Made by a program: the position numbers and the translations under genes | Notes under the pieces: generated by a model | Databases searched by the model: none | What the model was told of the DNA's origin: nothing | The model's input: only the letters and a program-made list of their open reading frames with translations | Shown here: positions 8,401 to 16,866 of the stretch, piece by piece | Layout of the letters: every line of letters begins with the position of its first letter | How positions within the stretch are numbered: position 1 is the stretch's first letter | DNA from: Aureimonas fodinaquatilis | GTDB taxonomy: Bacteria > Pseudomonadota > Alphaproteobacteria > Rhizobiales > Rhizobiaceae | Assembly (NCBI RefSeq): GCF_008369445.1 | Contig: NZ_VTWH01000002.1 | Span: forward strand, 62,001-126,000 | Direction of reading: 5' to 3' | DNA: 64,000 nt

Positions 8401-10119
8401 ATGACATATGACTACATTATTGCAGGCGGTGGCACGGCGGGGGCGGTTCTTGCCAATCGCCTTTCGGCACGGCCGGATGTTAAAGTGCTGGTCATTGAGG
8501 CGGGGGAAGACACGCCGCCGGGGCGTGTGCCCGCCGAAATTCTCGACAGTTTTGCCGGACTGGCATATCTGAACGACCGGTTTTTGTGGAACGATCTGCG
8601 CGTCACCACTGAATTGCGCTCTCACAACCGGCCGGAGCAGGCTCCGCGCGCGCGCAAATATGAGCAGGCGCGTGTGCTGGGCGGCGGCTCCTCCATCAAC
8701 GGGCAGTTCGCCAATCGCGGGTCTCCGGCAGACTATGATGAATGGGAAAGCCTCGGCGCTTCCGGCTGGAACTGGGACAGCGTTCTGCCCTATTTCCGCA
8801 AGCTGGAACGCGACTATGATTTTGATGGCCCGCTGCATGGCAAAGATGGGCCGATTGCTGTTTCCCGCATTTTCAAAGATCAGTGGCCGGAACATGCAAA
8901 GGCCATGGCACGAGCCTTGGAGGAGGCGGGTTTTGACTATATCGCCGATCAGAATGGCGAATTTGTTGATGGCTATTATCCGGTAGCCATCAGCAATGTG
9001 TATGATCGTCGCGTTTCCACGGCAATCGCCTATCTGACCTCCACCGTGCGGCAGCGCCCTAATCTGACCATTCTGACCCGAACACAGGTTTGCCGCCTGT
9101 TGTTTGATGGCGCACGCTGCGTGGGGGTGGTCGCTGCCGACAAGTCTGGTGAGAAAACCTACCACGCAAGAGAGGTTATTGTTTCCAGCGGTGCAATTTA
9201 TTCGCCTGCGCTGCTGCTGCGCTCTGGCATCGGGCCGGCGGCAGAGCTGCGCGCATTGAATATTGATGTTGTGGCGGATGTGCCCGGTGTCGGCAAACGG
9301 CTGATGGACCACCCGGCTGTGGCCGTTGCCGCCTTTGTCAAACCGCAGGCGCGCATCAACGGTCGCACCCGCCGACATTTGATGCTGGGTCTGCGGCTTT
9401 CTTCCGGAATGGCGGGCATTCCCGCGGGCGACATGGCGGTGTCAATCTCGACCAAGTCGGCTTGGCATAAGGTGGGTGACCAATTGGCGACCGCCAATAT
9501 CTGGGTCAACAAAACCTATTCCGACAAGGGCGAAGTGAGGTTGAAATCTGCGGACTGGCGCGACCAGCCTGCGGTGGACTTCAACCTTCTGGCAGACCCG
9601 CGCGATATTGAGCGGCTGATGGCCGCCTTCAAAACCATGGCGGCGGCAATCCAGTCGCCATTGATGAGCGATGCAGTGGCAGACCCGTTCCCGGCCAGCT
9701 ACAGCGACAAGGTGCGGCAGGTGGCAGCCATCACCCCGCGCAACCGTGTTCTGACCTCCATTCTGGCAAAAATGCTGGACGGGCCAGACAGCCTGCGTCG
9801 CATGCTGATCCGCACATTCATACTCGAAGGCGCGCCGCTGGAGGTGCTGCTGCGCGATGATGATGAGTTGGAAGCCTTTGTGCGCCGCGCGGCCGTTGGT
9901 GTGTGGCATGCCAGTTGCTCGTGCCGAATGGGCGCAATGGAAGACCCGATGGCGGTGGTTGATCCTGAAGGCAGGGTTAAAAATACCTCGGGCCTGCGGG
10001 TCATCGATGCCTCAATTTTCCCGACAATCCCGTGTGGCAACACCAATCTGCCGGTTATCATGCTGGCGGAACGCATGTCCGACCTGATCCTGGCCGATGC
10101 CGAAGTGCACGCGGCATGA
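8401..10119 (+). CDS. GMC-family FAD-dependent oxidoreductase
   Basis: A 572-aa flavoprotein of the glucose-methanol-choline oxidoreductase family, cytoplasmic as no signal peptide is seen. The N-terminal dinucleotide motif is GGGTAGAVLANRLS (residues 8-21), with the ribose-binding Glu in VIEAGED. The ARVLGGGSSING signature follows, and the C-terminal catalytic pair is His in VWHASCSCRMG and Asn in GNTNLP. The family oxidises primary or secondary alcohols of sugars, polyols or choline. In this operon it may oxidise the sugar or polyol that the aldehyde dehydrogenase then takes to the acid (inference). The ATG at 8401 is preferred over longer versions because it opens exactly on the FAD motif and follows the upstream stop by 4 bp. 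Its stop codon is part of a dispersed palindromic element. Confidence 0.9.
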   Translation: MTYDYIIAGGGTAGAVLANRLSARPDVKVLVIEAGEDTPPGRVPAEILDSFAGLAYLNDRFLWNDLRVTTELRSHNRPEQAPRARKYEQARVLGGGSSINGQFANRGSPADYDEWESLGASGWNWDSVLPYFRKLERDYDFDGPLHGKDGPIAVSRIFKDQWPEHAKAMARALEEAGFDYIADQNGEFVDGYYPVAISNVYDRRVSTAIAYLTSTVRQRPNLTILTRTQVCRLLFDGARCVGVVAADKSGEKTYHAREVIVSSGAIYSPALLLRSGIGPAAELRALNIDVVADVPGVGKRLMDHPAVAVAAFVKPQARINGRTRRHLMLGLRLSSGMAGIPAGDMAVSISTKSAWHKVGDQLATANIWVNKTYSDKGEVRLKSADWRDQPAVDFNLLADPRDIERLMAAFKTMAAAIQSPLMSDAVADPFPASYSDKVRQVAAITPRNRVLTSILAKMLDGPDSLRRMLIRTFILEGAPLEVLLRDDDELEAFVRRAAVGVWHASCSCRMGAMEDPMAVVDPEGRVKNTSGLRVIDASIFPTIPCGNTNLPVIMLAERMSDLILADAEVHAA

Positions 10120-10150
10120 AGCGTTTTTGTTGAAGCGGCCTCGTTTCAAC
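10117..10150 (+). repeat. Dispersed palindromic element at the GMC stop codon
   Basis: The TGA stop of the GMC gene is followed directly by AGCGTTTTT and then GTTGAAGC-GGCCTC-GTTTCAAC, an 8-bp stem with one G.U pair and a 6-base loop. The layout (stop, AGC-A/G-TTT, inverted GTTGAA) matches copies at the ends of fabF, purF, cvpA and the SDR gene. Within the operon it could stabilise the upstream mRNA or attenuate the downstream genes. Confidence 0.6.
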
Positions 10151-10181
10151 ATTGAGATTTAAAGCATACCCGGAGACACAA

Positions 10182-11663
10182 ATGACCAGATTGACCCTGC
10201 CGGCCACGCCAAGGCCGTTTTCACTGCTGATCGACGGCAAGCTGATTCCGGTTTCGGAGCGCGAGCCGATTGTTCGTGAGAACCCGGCCCATTGCAAACC
10301 GGTCAGCCTCTATCCGCGCGCCACCGTTGCCGATGCCCATGCCGCAATTGATGCGGCCCGCCGCGCAGCCGATAGCCGCGTATGGCGCGATATGTCGGGT
10401 GCCGAGCGTGCACGGCTTCTGCTGCGCGTAGCACGGTTGATTGATGAAAACCGTGTTGAGCTGCGGGAAATTGAAAGCCTGGAAGTTGGCAAGCCCATCA
10501 GCCTGGTTGACCGCGAAATCAACGGCACGATTGCACATTGGGAATATGCGGCAACCCTTGCACGCCACGCATATGGCGACACCTATGACAGCCTTGGCGA
10601 CAACAATATGGCGTTCGTTTTCCGCGAGCCGATTGGCGTCGTCTCATTGATCACGCCGTGGAACTATCCCTTCCTGATCCTCAGCCAGAAGCTGCCATTT
10701 GTGCTGGCGGTCGGTGGTTGTGCGGTGGTCAAGCCCAGCGAACTTTCATCCGGTACGGCGCTGCGTCTTGGCGAGTTGCTGCTGGAAGCCGGACTGCCAG
10801 CCGGTGTTGTCAACATTCTGGCCGGTTCGGGCGCTGAACTGGGCGATGTCATGAGCCGCAGCCCCAAGGTGGACATGGTGTCCTTTACCGGTTCAACCAC
10901 CATTGGCCGGATCATTGGCCGGGTGGCCGGTGAAACGCTGAAAAAGGTTTCGCTGGAGCTGGGTGGCAAGGCAGCGCATATTGTCTGCGCGGATGCCGAC
11001 CTGCAACTGGCTGCCGAAAAAGTGGCTCTGGGCGCAACGCGCAATGCCGGCCAGGCTTGCGTGGGTGGCCACCGGCTGGTCGTGCATGAAAGCATTGCCG
11101 ACAATTTTGTCGAAGCGGTGCAAAAGGAAATCAGCAAGTTGGTGGTGGGTGATCCGTTGGACCCGGCAACAACTATGGGTCCGGTGGTCAGTAAAGTGCA
11201 GTTCGACCGGGTGAATGGCTATATCGCGGCGGGCGAAGACGCCGGTTGCGAAAAATGGGCCTTGCAGGATCGCGGGGCGGGTGCCTTGCCGGGATACTTC
11301 GTGCAGCCCACTATTTTCACGGGCGTTCAACCATCCATGGTCATTGCGCAGGAAGAGATTTTCGGCCCGGTTCTGTCTGTCATGCGGTTCAAAACCTTTG
11401 ATGATGCGCTGGCGATTGCCAACAGCACGCCATACGGGCTTTCCGCCGGGTTGTGGACGCGCGATCTGGATACTGCTTTTGCCTTTGGCCGCCAGTTGAA
11501 AGCAGGTACGGTTGAGGTGAACACATTCTTGGCAGGCGCGCCGGAACTGCCGCTCAGCGGTTTGGGCGACAGTGGCGTGGGGCATGAGCGTGGCCGGTTT
11601 GCTATTGAAGAGTTCACCGAACTGCGGACAATTCAGCTTCAGCTCAATCAGCCCAGACGTTAA
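10182..11663 (+). CDS. NAD(P)-dependent aldehyde dehydrogenase
   Basis: A 493-aa aldehyde dehydrogenase superfamily enzyme that oxidises an aldehyde to a carboxylate. Visible are the NAD-binding PWNYP (about 163-167), FTGSTTIG, the general-base Glu in LELGGK, the catalytic Cys in NAGQACVGG, and EEIFGPVL. The ATG at 10182, with GGAG upstream, is chosen over an in-frame ATG 30 bp earlier. The class resembles betaine/lactaldehyde/semialdehyde dehydrogenases. Two roles fit the locus: making the sugar acid from an aldehyde produced by the GMC enzyme, or removing a semialdehyde at the end of a 2-keto-3-deoxyacid route. The sequence does not choose between them. Confidence 0.92.
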   Translation: MTRLTLPATPRPFSLLIDGKLIPVSEREPIVRENPAHCKPVSLYPRATVADAHAAIDAARRAADSRVWRDMSGAERARLLLRVARLIDENRVELREIESLEVGKPISLVDREINGTIAHWEYAATLARHAYGDTYDSLGDNNMAFVFREPIGVVSLITPWNYPFLILSQKLPFVLAVGGCAVVKPSELSSGTALRLGELLLEAGLPAGVVNILAGSGAELGDVMSRSPKVDMVSFTGSTTIGRIIGRVAGETLKKVSLELGGKAAHIVCADADLQLAAEKVALGATRNAGQACVGGHRLVVHESIADNFVEAVQKEISKLVVGDPLDPATTMGPVVSKVQFDRVNGYIAAGEDAGCEKWALQDRGAGALPGYFVQPTIFTGVQPSMVIAQEEIFGPVLSVMRFKTFDDALAIANSTPYGLSAGLWTRDLDTAFAFGRQLKAGTVEVNTFLAGAPELPLSGLGDSGVGHERGRFAIEEFTELRTIQLQLNQPRR

Positions 11664-11678
11664 GAGGAAGCGGATATT

Positions 11679-12971
11679 ATGGCTTCAGCCAGCAATTTCG
11701 AACTGACCATTCATCTCGATGCTGTCGGGGGAATTGCTGGCGACATGTTTGCTGCCGCCATGCTGGATGCATTTCCGCATTTGCGCCAGCGGGTTCTGGC
11801 GGATATCAGTGCCATTCTGCCGGAGAATGTCGGTCAGGTTCGGCTTGAGCCGGGGGAAAGCGCGCATATTTCAGCATTGCGTTTTCTGGTCGAACTGGCA
11901 GGCGATCACCATCACCATCACCATCACCATCACCATCACCATCACCACAACCATGATCACAGCCATGAGGATCATGACCATGACCATGACCACAGTCACC
12001 ACCACCGGCATATCGGTGCGCATTCTTCAAAATATACGGATCTGGTAGCGGTCATCGCCGCAGCCAATCTGTCGCAAGGCACTGCCGAACAGGCCATTGC
12101 CATTCTAACGGTGATTGGTGAGGCCGAGGCCCTTGTGCACGGTACAACGCTGGATCAGGTGCACTTCCACGAGATTGCTGACTGGGATTCGCTGGTGGAC
12201 GTGGTCGCCGCAGGCAGCATAGCCGCCGCTTTGCACGGCGCGCGCTGGACAGCATCGCCGTTGCCACGCGGTGGCGGACTGGTGAAAACGCAACATGGGC
12301 AGTTGCCGGTGCCCACGCCTGCCACAACGGAAATTCTGAAAGATTTCATCTGGCGCGATGATGGCGTACCGGGCGAGCGGGTGACGCCGACCGGCGCTGC
12401 AATTGTGCGGCATTTGATTGGACATCCTGAAATGCCAGTTTCGGCAGGGGCCCAGACGCTGCATGGCAGCGGCACCGGCGCCGGTACCCGAAACCTGCCG
12501 GGCATACCCAATATTCTTCGTGTGCTGGTTTTTCAGGCTGTAGCTCAGGCTGGTGCAGATGAAGTGGATGTCATCAGCTTTGATGTGGATGATATGACTG
12601 GCGAAGAAATCGGCGTTGCACTGGACCGGCTGCGCGCTGCACCCGGTGTGCTGGATGTTTCTGTTGGCCAGCGCATTGGCAAGAAATCCCGCCCGCTAGT
12701 GGATTTTCGCATTCTCGCCCGTCCCGAAAACACCGATGCAATTGCCAGCCTGTGCCTTTCGGAAACGTCCACCATTGGTCTGCGCCGACACCGGGAGGCG
12801 CGTGTCACCCTGCCTCGACAGGAATTTGCCGAAGGTGACGGGCAGGCCGCCCATAAGATTGTAATCCGGCCAGATGGCTCGCGGACCGCCAAGGTGGAAA
12901 GCGACGCCTTGCAGAATATCGGCACACTTGCAGCGCGCAGACGCGCAGCGCGGCAGGGGAGCGAAACTTGA
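11679..12971 (+). CDS. larC: Nickel insertion protein LarC with polyhistidine tract
   Basis: LarC is the CTP-dependent nickel insertase that completes the nickel-pincer nucleotide. The 430-aa protein begins with the family motif IHLDAVGGIAGDM (residues 11-23), has RVTPTGAAIVRHL centrally, and a C-terminal domain with DVDDMTGEEIG. In Lactiplantibacillus the gene is read through a frameshift (larC1/larC2); here it is one uninterrupted frame. Residues 77-90 are 14 consecutive His, followed by a His/Asp-rich stretch to about residue 113. This is a likely nickel-storage or delivery loop, longer than usual for the family. GAGGAAG precedes the ATG. The stop overlaps the larE start. Confidence 0.93.
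   Translation: MASASNFELTIHLDAVGGIAGDMFAAAMLDAFPHLRQRVLADISAILPENVGQVRLEPGESAHISALRFLVELAGDHHHHHHHHHHHHHHNHDHSHEDHDHDHDHSHHHRHIGAHSSKYTDLVAVIAAANLSQGTAEQAIAILTVIGEAEALVHGTTLDQVHFHEIADWDSLVDVVAAGSIAAALHGARWTASPLPRGGGLVKTQHGQLPVPTPATTEILKDFIWRDDGVPGERVTPTGAAIVRHLIGHPEMPVSAGAQTLHGSGTGAGTRNLPGIPNILRVLVFQAVAQAGADEVDVISFDVDDMTGEEIGVALDRLRAAPGVLDVSVGQRIGKKSRPLVDFRILARPENTDAIASLCLSETSTIGLRRHREARVTLPRQEFAEGDGQAAHKIVIRPDGSRTAKVESDALQNIGTLAARRRAARQGSET
11907..11948 (+). repeat. Hexanucleotide CACCAT repeat coding the LarC His tract
   Basis: Seven uninterrupted copies of CACCAT encode 14 His within larC, followed by degenerate CAT/GAC/CAC codons. A perfect 6-bp microsatellite can lengthen or shorten by slippage without breaking the frame, so the His tract is expected to vary in length between strains. 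Confidence 0.9.
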
Positions 12972-13768
12972 CCGCGCAGGGCATTGTAGCCGCATTGCAG
13001 CGTCTTGAAACGGCGCTGGCAGCACATCCGCCATTGGCTATTGCCGTCAGCGGCGGGGTGGACAGCATGACACTGGCTTTTCTGGCCCACAGGATCAGCG
13101 ATGTGGAGATGATCCACGCCAGTTCACCGGCGGTGCCCGCTGAGGCAACGGCGCGGGTTGAGGCATATGCAAACCGGTTTGGCTGGAAGCTGACAGTTGC
13201 GCGAGCGCGCGAGTTTGAAGATCCGGATTATCTGGCCAATCCGGTCAATCGCTGTTTTTTCTGCAAGTCGAACCTGTATCAGCGAATATCAGAACTCAGC
13301 CCGCGCAAAATCGCTTCCGGCGCCAATCTGGATGATCTTGGCGACTATCGCCCCGGTTTGCTGGCGGCAGCGGAACGGCAGGTTGTGCACCCGCTGATTG
13401 AAGCGCAGATCAACAAGCAAATGGTGCGGGAACTGGCCCGCGCCGAACGGCTTGACGATCTTGCCGAGTTGGCGGCCCAGCCCTGCCTCAGCAGCCGAAT
13501 TGAAACCGGCATTGGCATTAACGCTGACGACCTGGCCTTTGTGCATATGGTTGAAAGCGCGGTCCGGCAGATTGGTGGTGCGCCTGCGGATGTGCGCTGC
13601 CGGATAACCCGAAACGGTGTTGTGCTGGAACTGGAAGCGGAAAGCAGTGAGCGTGTCGTGCATGAAGCGACAGCACTGGCCAGCAGGCTGGCGGCAGACA
13701 GCGGGCGTCAATGGTCCATGACCCGGCCCTATCAGCGCGGATCTGCTTTTCTGCATTCCAGGCCCTGA
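12968..13768 (+). CDS. larE: ATP-dependent sulfur transferase LarE
   Basis: LarE converts the dicarboxylated pyridinium mononucleotide to the dithio form by adenylation and sulfur transfer. The 266-aa protein has the PP-loop SGGVDS (residues 28-33) near the N terminus, GANLDDLGDYRPG (118-130), and QPCLSSRI (171-178), the family's active-site Cys region. Three Cys are placed in motifs: Cys96 and Cys99 (RCFFCK) and Cys173 (PCLSS). That pattern could fit the LarE class that holds a 4Fe-4S cluster instead of sacrificing its own Cys (inference). It starts with TTG overlapping the larC stop, so larC and larE are translationally coupled. Confidence 0.92.
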   Translation: MTAQGIVAALQRLETALAAHPPLAIAVSGGVDSMTLAFLAHRISDVEMIHASSPAVPAEATARVEAYANRFGWKLTVARAREFEDPDYLANPVNRCFFCKSNLYQRISELSPRKIASGANLDDLGDYRPGLLAAAERQVVHPLIEAQINKQMVRELARAERLDDLAELAAQPCLSSRIETGIGINADDLAFVHMVESAVRQIGGAPADVRCRITRNGVVLELEAESSERVVHEATALASRLAADSGRQWSMTRPYQRGSAFLHSRP

Positions 13769-13774
13769 CATATC

Positions 13775-14959
13775 GTGGCAATTCACCCGCAATCCCGGTC
13801 TTATCTGTTGTTGCTGGGGCTGACACTGGGCCTGCCCAGTCTTGGTACAGACATGGCAATGGCGTCGTTTTCCGCCACGGCTCTGGCTTATTGTGTAACT
13901 CCGGCAGAAGTGGGTTACGCGCTCTCATCCTTCATGGTTGGTTTTGCTACCTCGCCTCTGTTCTACGGCCCACTGTCGGATAGATTTGGCCGCAAGCCGG
14001 TTTTGCTGTCCGGCATTTTTCTGCTGGCCGCGGCATCGTATGTATCCGTGTTTGCAACCAGTCTGCCGGGGTTGATTGGCTGGCGGCTGGTGCAGGGCGT
14101 GGGCGCGGGTGTCTGCCGTCCACTGGTTATGGCCATCATCCGCGATGGTTTTGATGGGGCAGAGGCGCGTTCTGCGCAGTCATATGCGCAGGTTGTGGCT
14201 ATGTGCGGCCCCCTTTGCGGGCCAATTCTGGGCGCACTTCTGCTGTTCTATGCTGACTGGCAGATCATCTATCTGGCGCTTGGCACGATTGCCGCAGCCA
14301 TTGGCCTTTGTGTCTGGTTTGGATTTGCTGAAACAACTTTGCCGGAACACCGGGTCAGGGTGCGCGCCATTGAAGTTTGGCAGCATTACCGTGCCGTGTT
14401 GGGCAACGCCACCGTGCGCACAAACATCATGCTGGCGGCCTGCGCTTTTGGCGGACAGTTTGTTTATGTCAGTGCCTCGCCGCTGTTGCTGATGACGCGG
14501 CTGCAACTTTCTGCAGCAGCATTCGGGCTTGCATTTGCCACTGCTGCCACCGGCATGCTGCTTGGCAGTCTGCTAAGCGGCAGGCTTAACAGTCTTCGTG
14601 TCAACCCGCGCTATATCATGCTGGCCGGGCAGTGCATCTGCCTCGGCGCCAGCATCGCGCTGTTTGTTCTGCTTGCCACCAGCAACCTGGCCGTGTGGTC
14701 CTGCATCAGTCTGGGGTGGTGCTCCACATTCGCCTTTGGCCTTGTCAGTTCCAATGCTGCGCAACTGGCGTTGGCTCCCATGCGGTCTGCCATTGGCTAT
14801 GTGGCAGGGCTGATGGCGTTTGTGCAGATTGGCACAGGCGTGGCAGCCTCCACGCTGGTGTTTGCCCTCTACAATATCGGCCCGGCATGGGCATTTCTGT
14901 TGATGGCCGGTTTTGCAATTGCCGGTATCGCTTTGCTATTGCGGCCAACTGCGGCATAA
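13775..14959 (+). CDS. MFS transporter (Bcr/CflA-like, 12 TM)
   Basis: A 394-aa integral membrane protein of the major facilitator superfamily. It has about 12 hydrophobic segments and the loop 2-3 motif GPLSDRFGRKPVLL. The overall form resembles drug-efflux MFS of the Bcr/CflA group. It starts with GTG 6 bp after larE and is the last gene of the Lar operon. Position suggests uptake or export of a pathway substrate or intermediate, or of a metal complex, but Bcr-like proteins are often drug exporters and the substrate is unknown. Confidence 0.85.
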   Translation: MAIHPQSRSYLLLLGLTLGLPSLGTDMAMASFSATALAYCVTPAEVGYALSSFMVGFATSPLFYGPLSDRFGRKPVLLSGIFLLAAASYVSVFATSLPGLIGWRLVQGVGAGVCRPLVMAIIRDGFDGAEARSAQSYAQVVAMCGPLCGPILGALLLFYADWQIIYLALGTIAAAIGLCVWFGFAETTLPEHRVRVRAIEVWQHYRAVLGNATVRTNIMLAACAFGGQFVYVSASPLLLMTRLQLSAAAFGLAFATAATGMLLGSLLSGRLNSLRVNPRYIMLAGQCICLGASIALFVLLATSNLAVWSCISLGWCSTFAFGLVSSNAAQLALAPMRSAIGYVAGLMAFVQIGTGVAASTLVFALYNIGPAWAFLLMAGFAIAGIALLLRPTAA

Positions 14960-14998
14960 GCTGTCTTACATAAAGCGCTGCATGCAAAGGGGTCTGAC

Positions 14999-15709
14999 GT
15001 GTCACTGCCAGCCAGAACAGAGGATTTGCTTGCGCACCGCCTGACCGGCCTTTTCGCTGAAAAAGGTTTGAAACCCGGCGACAGACTGCCGCCTGAGCTG
15101 GAATTGTGCAAAATTCTGGATGTCAGCCGCCCGGCGCTGCGCGAGGCGCTGGCCGGGCTGGAAGCTGTGGGCATGCTGGCAACCCGCAAGGGAAGCGGGC
15201 GTGTTCTGCTGCCGATGGATTTCAACACCGCGCTGGTCGGGCTGGCCGGCTTTGTGCCGCTGAAGGACAAGCGGCTGCTGGATCTGTTGTTCATACGCCA
15301 GTTGCTGGAGGTGAATATTCTGCCGGTTGCTGCGCCGAAAATCAGCCCCAAGGCCCTGCAGAGACTGGAAGAGGTGACGCAGCAGATCGAAGAAAAGGCA
15401 CAGGCTGGCGAGTTTTTTGCCGACGAAGATTACGAGTTTCACCGGCTTCTTTACAGTGGTCTGGGAAACGAGGTGATGAACGGCGTCCTGGATCTTTTCT
15501 GGAGCACGTTTTCACGGCTGGATCCGCACAGGCTTTCCCACACGCAGCGGCTGGACGAAACTGCAGCCCACCACCGCCGCATTTTTGATGCAGTAAAAGA
15601 GGGCGATATTCGCAAGGCGCAATATCACCTTGATGCACATTTTTACGACACGGCATTTGCCGTGTCGCATTATGAAGAAAAGCCCTCTGAAGATCAGGCG
15701 ACCTTATAG
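14999..15709 (+). CDS. GntR-family regulator, FadR/FCD subgroup
   Basis: A 236-aa regulator with an N-terminal winged helix-turn-helix (residues 8-75, PGDRLPPELELCKILDVSRP then LREALAGLE) and an all-helical C-terminal FCD domain. The FCD metal/effector signature is seen as DYEFHRLL and AHHRRIFDAV followed by a late His. Members respond to sugar acids, carboxylates and related ligands. The gene follows the MFS gene by 39 bp but lies convergent to the enolase gene, their ends overlapping by 16 bp. It may regulate the enolase/ABC operon, whose upstream region contains a TTTGT-AAG-ACAAA dyad typical of FCD-type operators. It begins with GTG. Confidence 0.9.
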   Translation: MSLPARTEDLLAHRLTGLFAEKGLKPGDRLPPELELCKILDVSRPALREALAGLEAVGMLATRKGSGRVLLPMDFNTALVGLAGFVPLKDKRLLDLLFIRQLLEVNILPVAAPKISPKALQRLEEVTQQIEEKAQAGEFFADEDYEFHRLLYSGLGNEVMNGVLDLFWSTFSRLDPHRLSHTQRLDETAAHHRRIFDAVKEGDIRKAQYHLDAHFYDTAFAVSHYEEKPSEDQATL

Positions 15710-16770
15710 GTTTTCCAGGCTTCCTGCGTGAATTCCACGCCGTGGCCAGGGCGATCCGGCACAACAATCTCGCCATCTTCCATCAACAATGGATGGACCA
15801 GCAGATCATCCATGAACGGGTAGAATTCCAGATAGGTTGAGCGTGGCAGGGCCGCAGCAACATGAATGCTCAGCACCGACATGAAATGCGGCGCAAGGCC
15901 AAGGCCAAAACTGTCCGCAACATGGCCGATTTTCATGGTTTCGCTGATGCCGCCGACAAAGCAGATATCCGGGTTGAGAACATCGGCCACACCCTCGCGG
16001 ATGAATGGCATGAAATCGCGGCGCGAATGCACGTGCTCACCCATGGAAATGGCCATTGGCAACGCCGAGCGCAAACGGCGGTAGCCCTCAATATCCTGCG
16101 ATAGAATGGGCTCTTCGAACCAGAACACGTTGAGATCGGCAAGGCGTTTGCCCAGCCAGAGCGCAGCGGGCAGGCTCAACCGTTCATTGGCATCACACAT
16201 GATCAACGGCTCATCGCCAATGGCGGCGCGCACTTCGGTGATGCGCTGAATATCCTTGTCCGGCTCGCGCCCGACACGAATTTTCACCGCTTTGAAGCCC
16301 TCGGCAATATATCCGGCCGAAAGCTCTACCAGATCGTTCATCGGCAGTGATGGGCTGGCTTTGCCGCTGCCGTAACATGGCACCCTGTCACGAGCCTGCC
16401 CCAGTGCCTTTGCCAGTGAAAGCCCCTGCTGCCTTGCCCGCAGGTCCCAGATCGCAATGTCAATCGCGGCGATGGCCATGGAGGCAATGCCGTGGCCCAA
16501 GCGATGAGTATAGTGGAACAATTCGGCGTTGATGATTTCAACTTCATATGACTCGCGGCCAACAATCCGCTCGAGCAGGATGGTGTCCAGCAAGGCTTTG
16601 ACAGAGGCACCGCCACCGTAGTCTGACGTGAATGTCCAGCCGGTGCCGGTATGGCCGGAACTGTCCTCAACGGTCACGCCAATCAGCTCGAACTCTTCAT
16701 CGCTGCGTTCTGCTGCCGCCCGATTGGATGGAAAACGCAAAATCCAGCTCGTGGCTTTGGTGATGCTCAT
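15694..16770 (-). CDS. Mandelate racemase/muconate lactonizing enzyme family protein
   Basis: A 358-aa enolase-superfamily enzyme that abstracts a proton next to a carboxylate; acid-sugar dehydratases dominate this subgroup. Visible are the K-x-R base motif (Lys163-Ile-Arg165), metal ligands Asp193 (MCDANE), Glu219 (FEEP) and Glu245 (GEHV), and the Asp268/His295 dyad (PDI and APHFM). These fall almost at mandelate racemase numbering, so both faces of the active site look intact. The likely activity is a sugar-acid dehydratase or racemase; the exact substrate is not assignable. It is the last gene of the minus-strand ABC operon and overlaps the convergent GntR gene by 16 bp. Confidence 0.9.
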   Translation of the reverse strand: MSITKATSWILRFPSNRAAAERSDEEFELIGVTVEDSSGHTGTGWTFTSDYGGGASVKALLDTILLERIVGRESYEVEIINAELFHYTHRLGHGIASMAIAAIDIAIWDLRARQQGLSLAKALGQARDRVPCYGSGKASPSLPMNDLVELSAGYIAEGFKAVKIRVGREPDKDIQRITEVRAAIGDEPLIMCDANERLSLPAALWLGKRLADLNVFWFEEPILSQDIEGYRRLRSALPMAISMGEHVHSRRDFMPFIREGVADVLNPDICFVGGISETMKIGHVADSFGLGLAPHFMSVLSIHVAAALPRSTYLEFYPFMDDLLVHPLLMEDGEIVVPDRPGHGVEFTQEAWKTYKVA

Positions 16771-16866
16771 GCAGAGGTCCTCATGACTTGATACTGTGGA
16801 AGCGATGGCTTTTGGTCTGCCGTTTTGTCCGGCCGCTGGCGCGACACTGTTCCGACAGGAACAGCT

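Noticed and set aside
11679-12971. Frameshifted larC as in Lactiplantibacillus (larC1/larC2)
   Set aside because: The frame is continuous from the N-terminal motif through the C-terminal domain, so no programmed frameshift is required.
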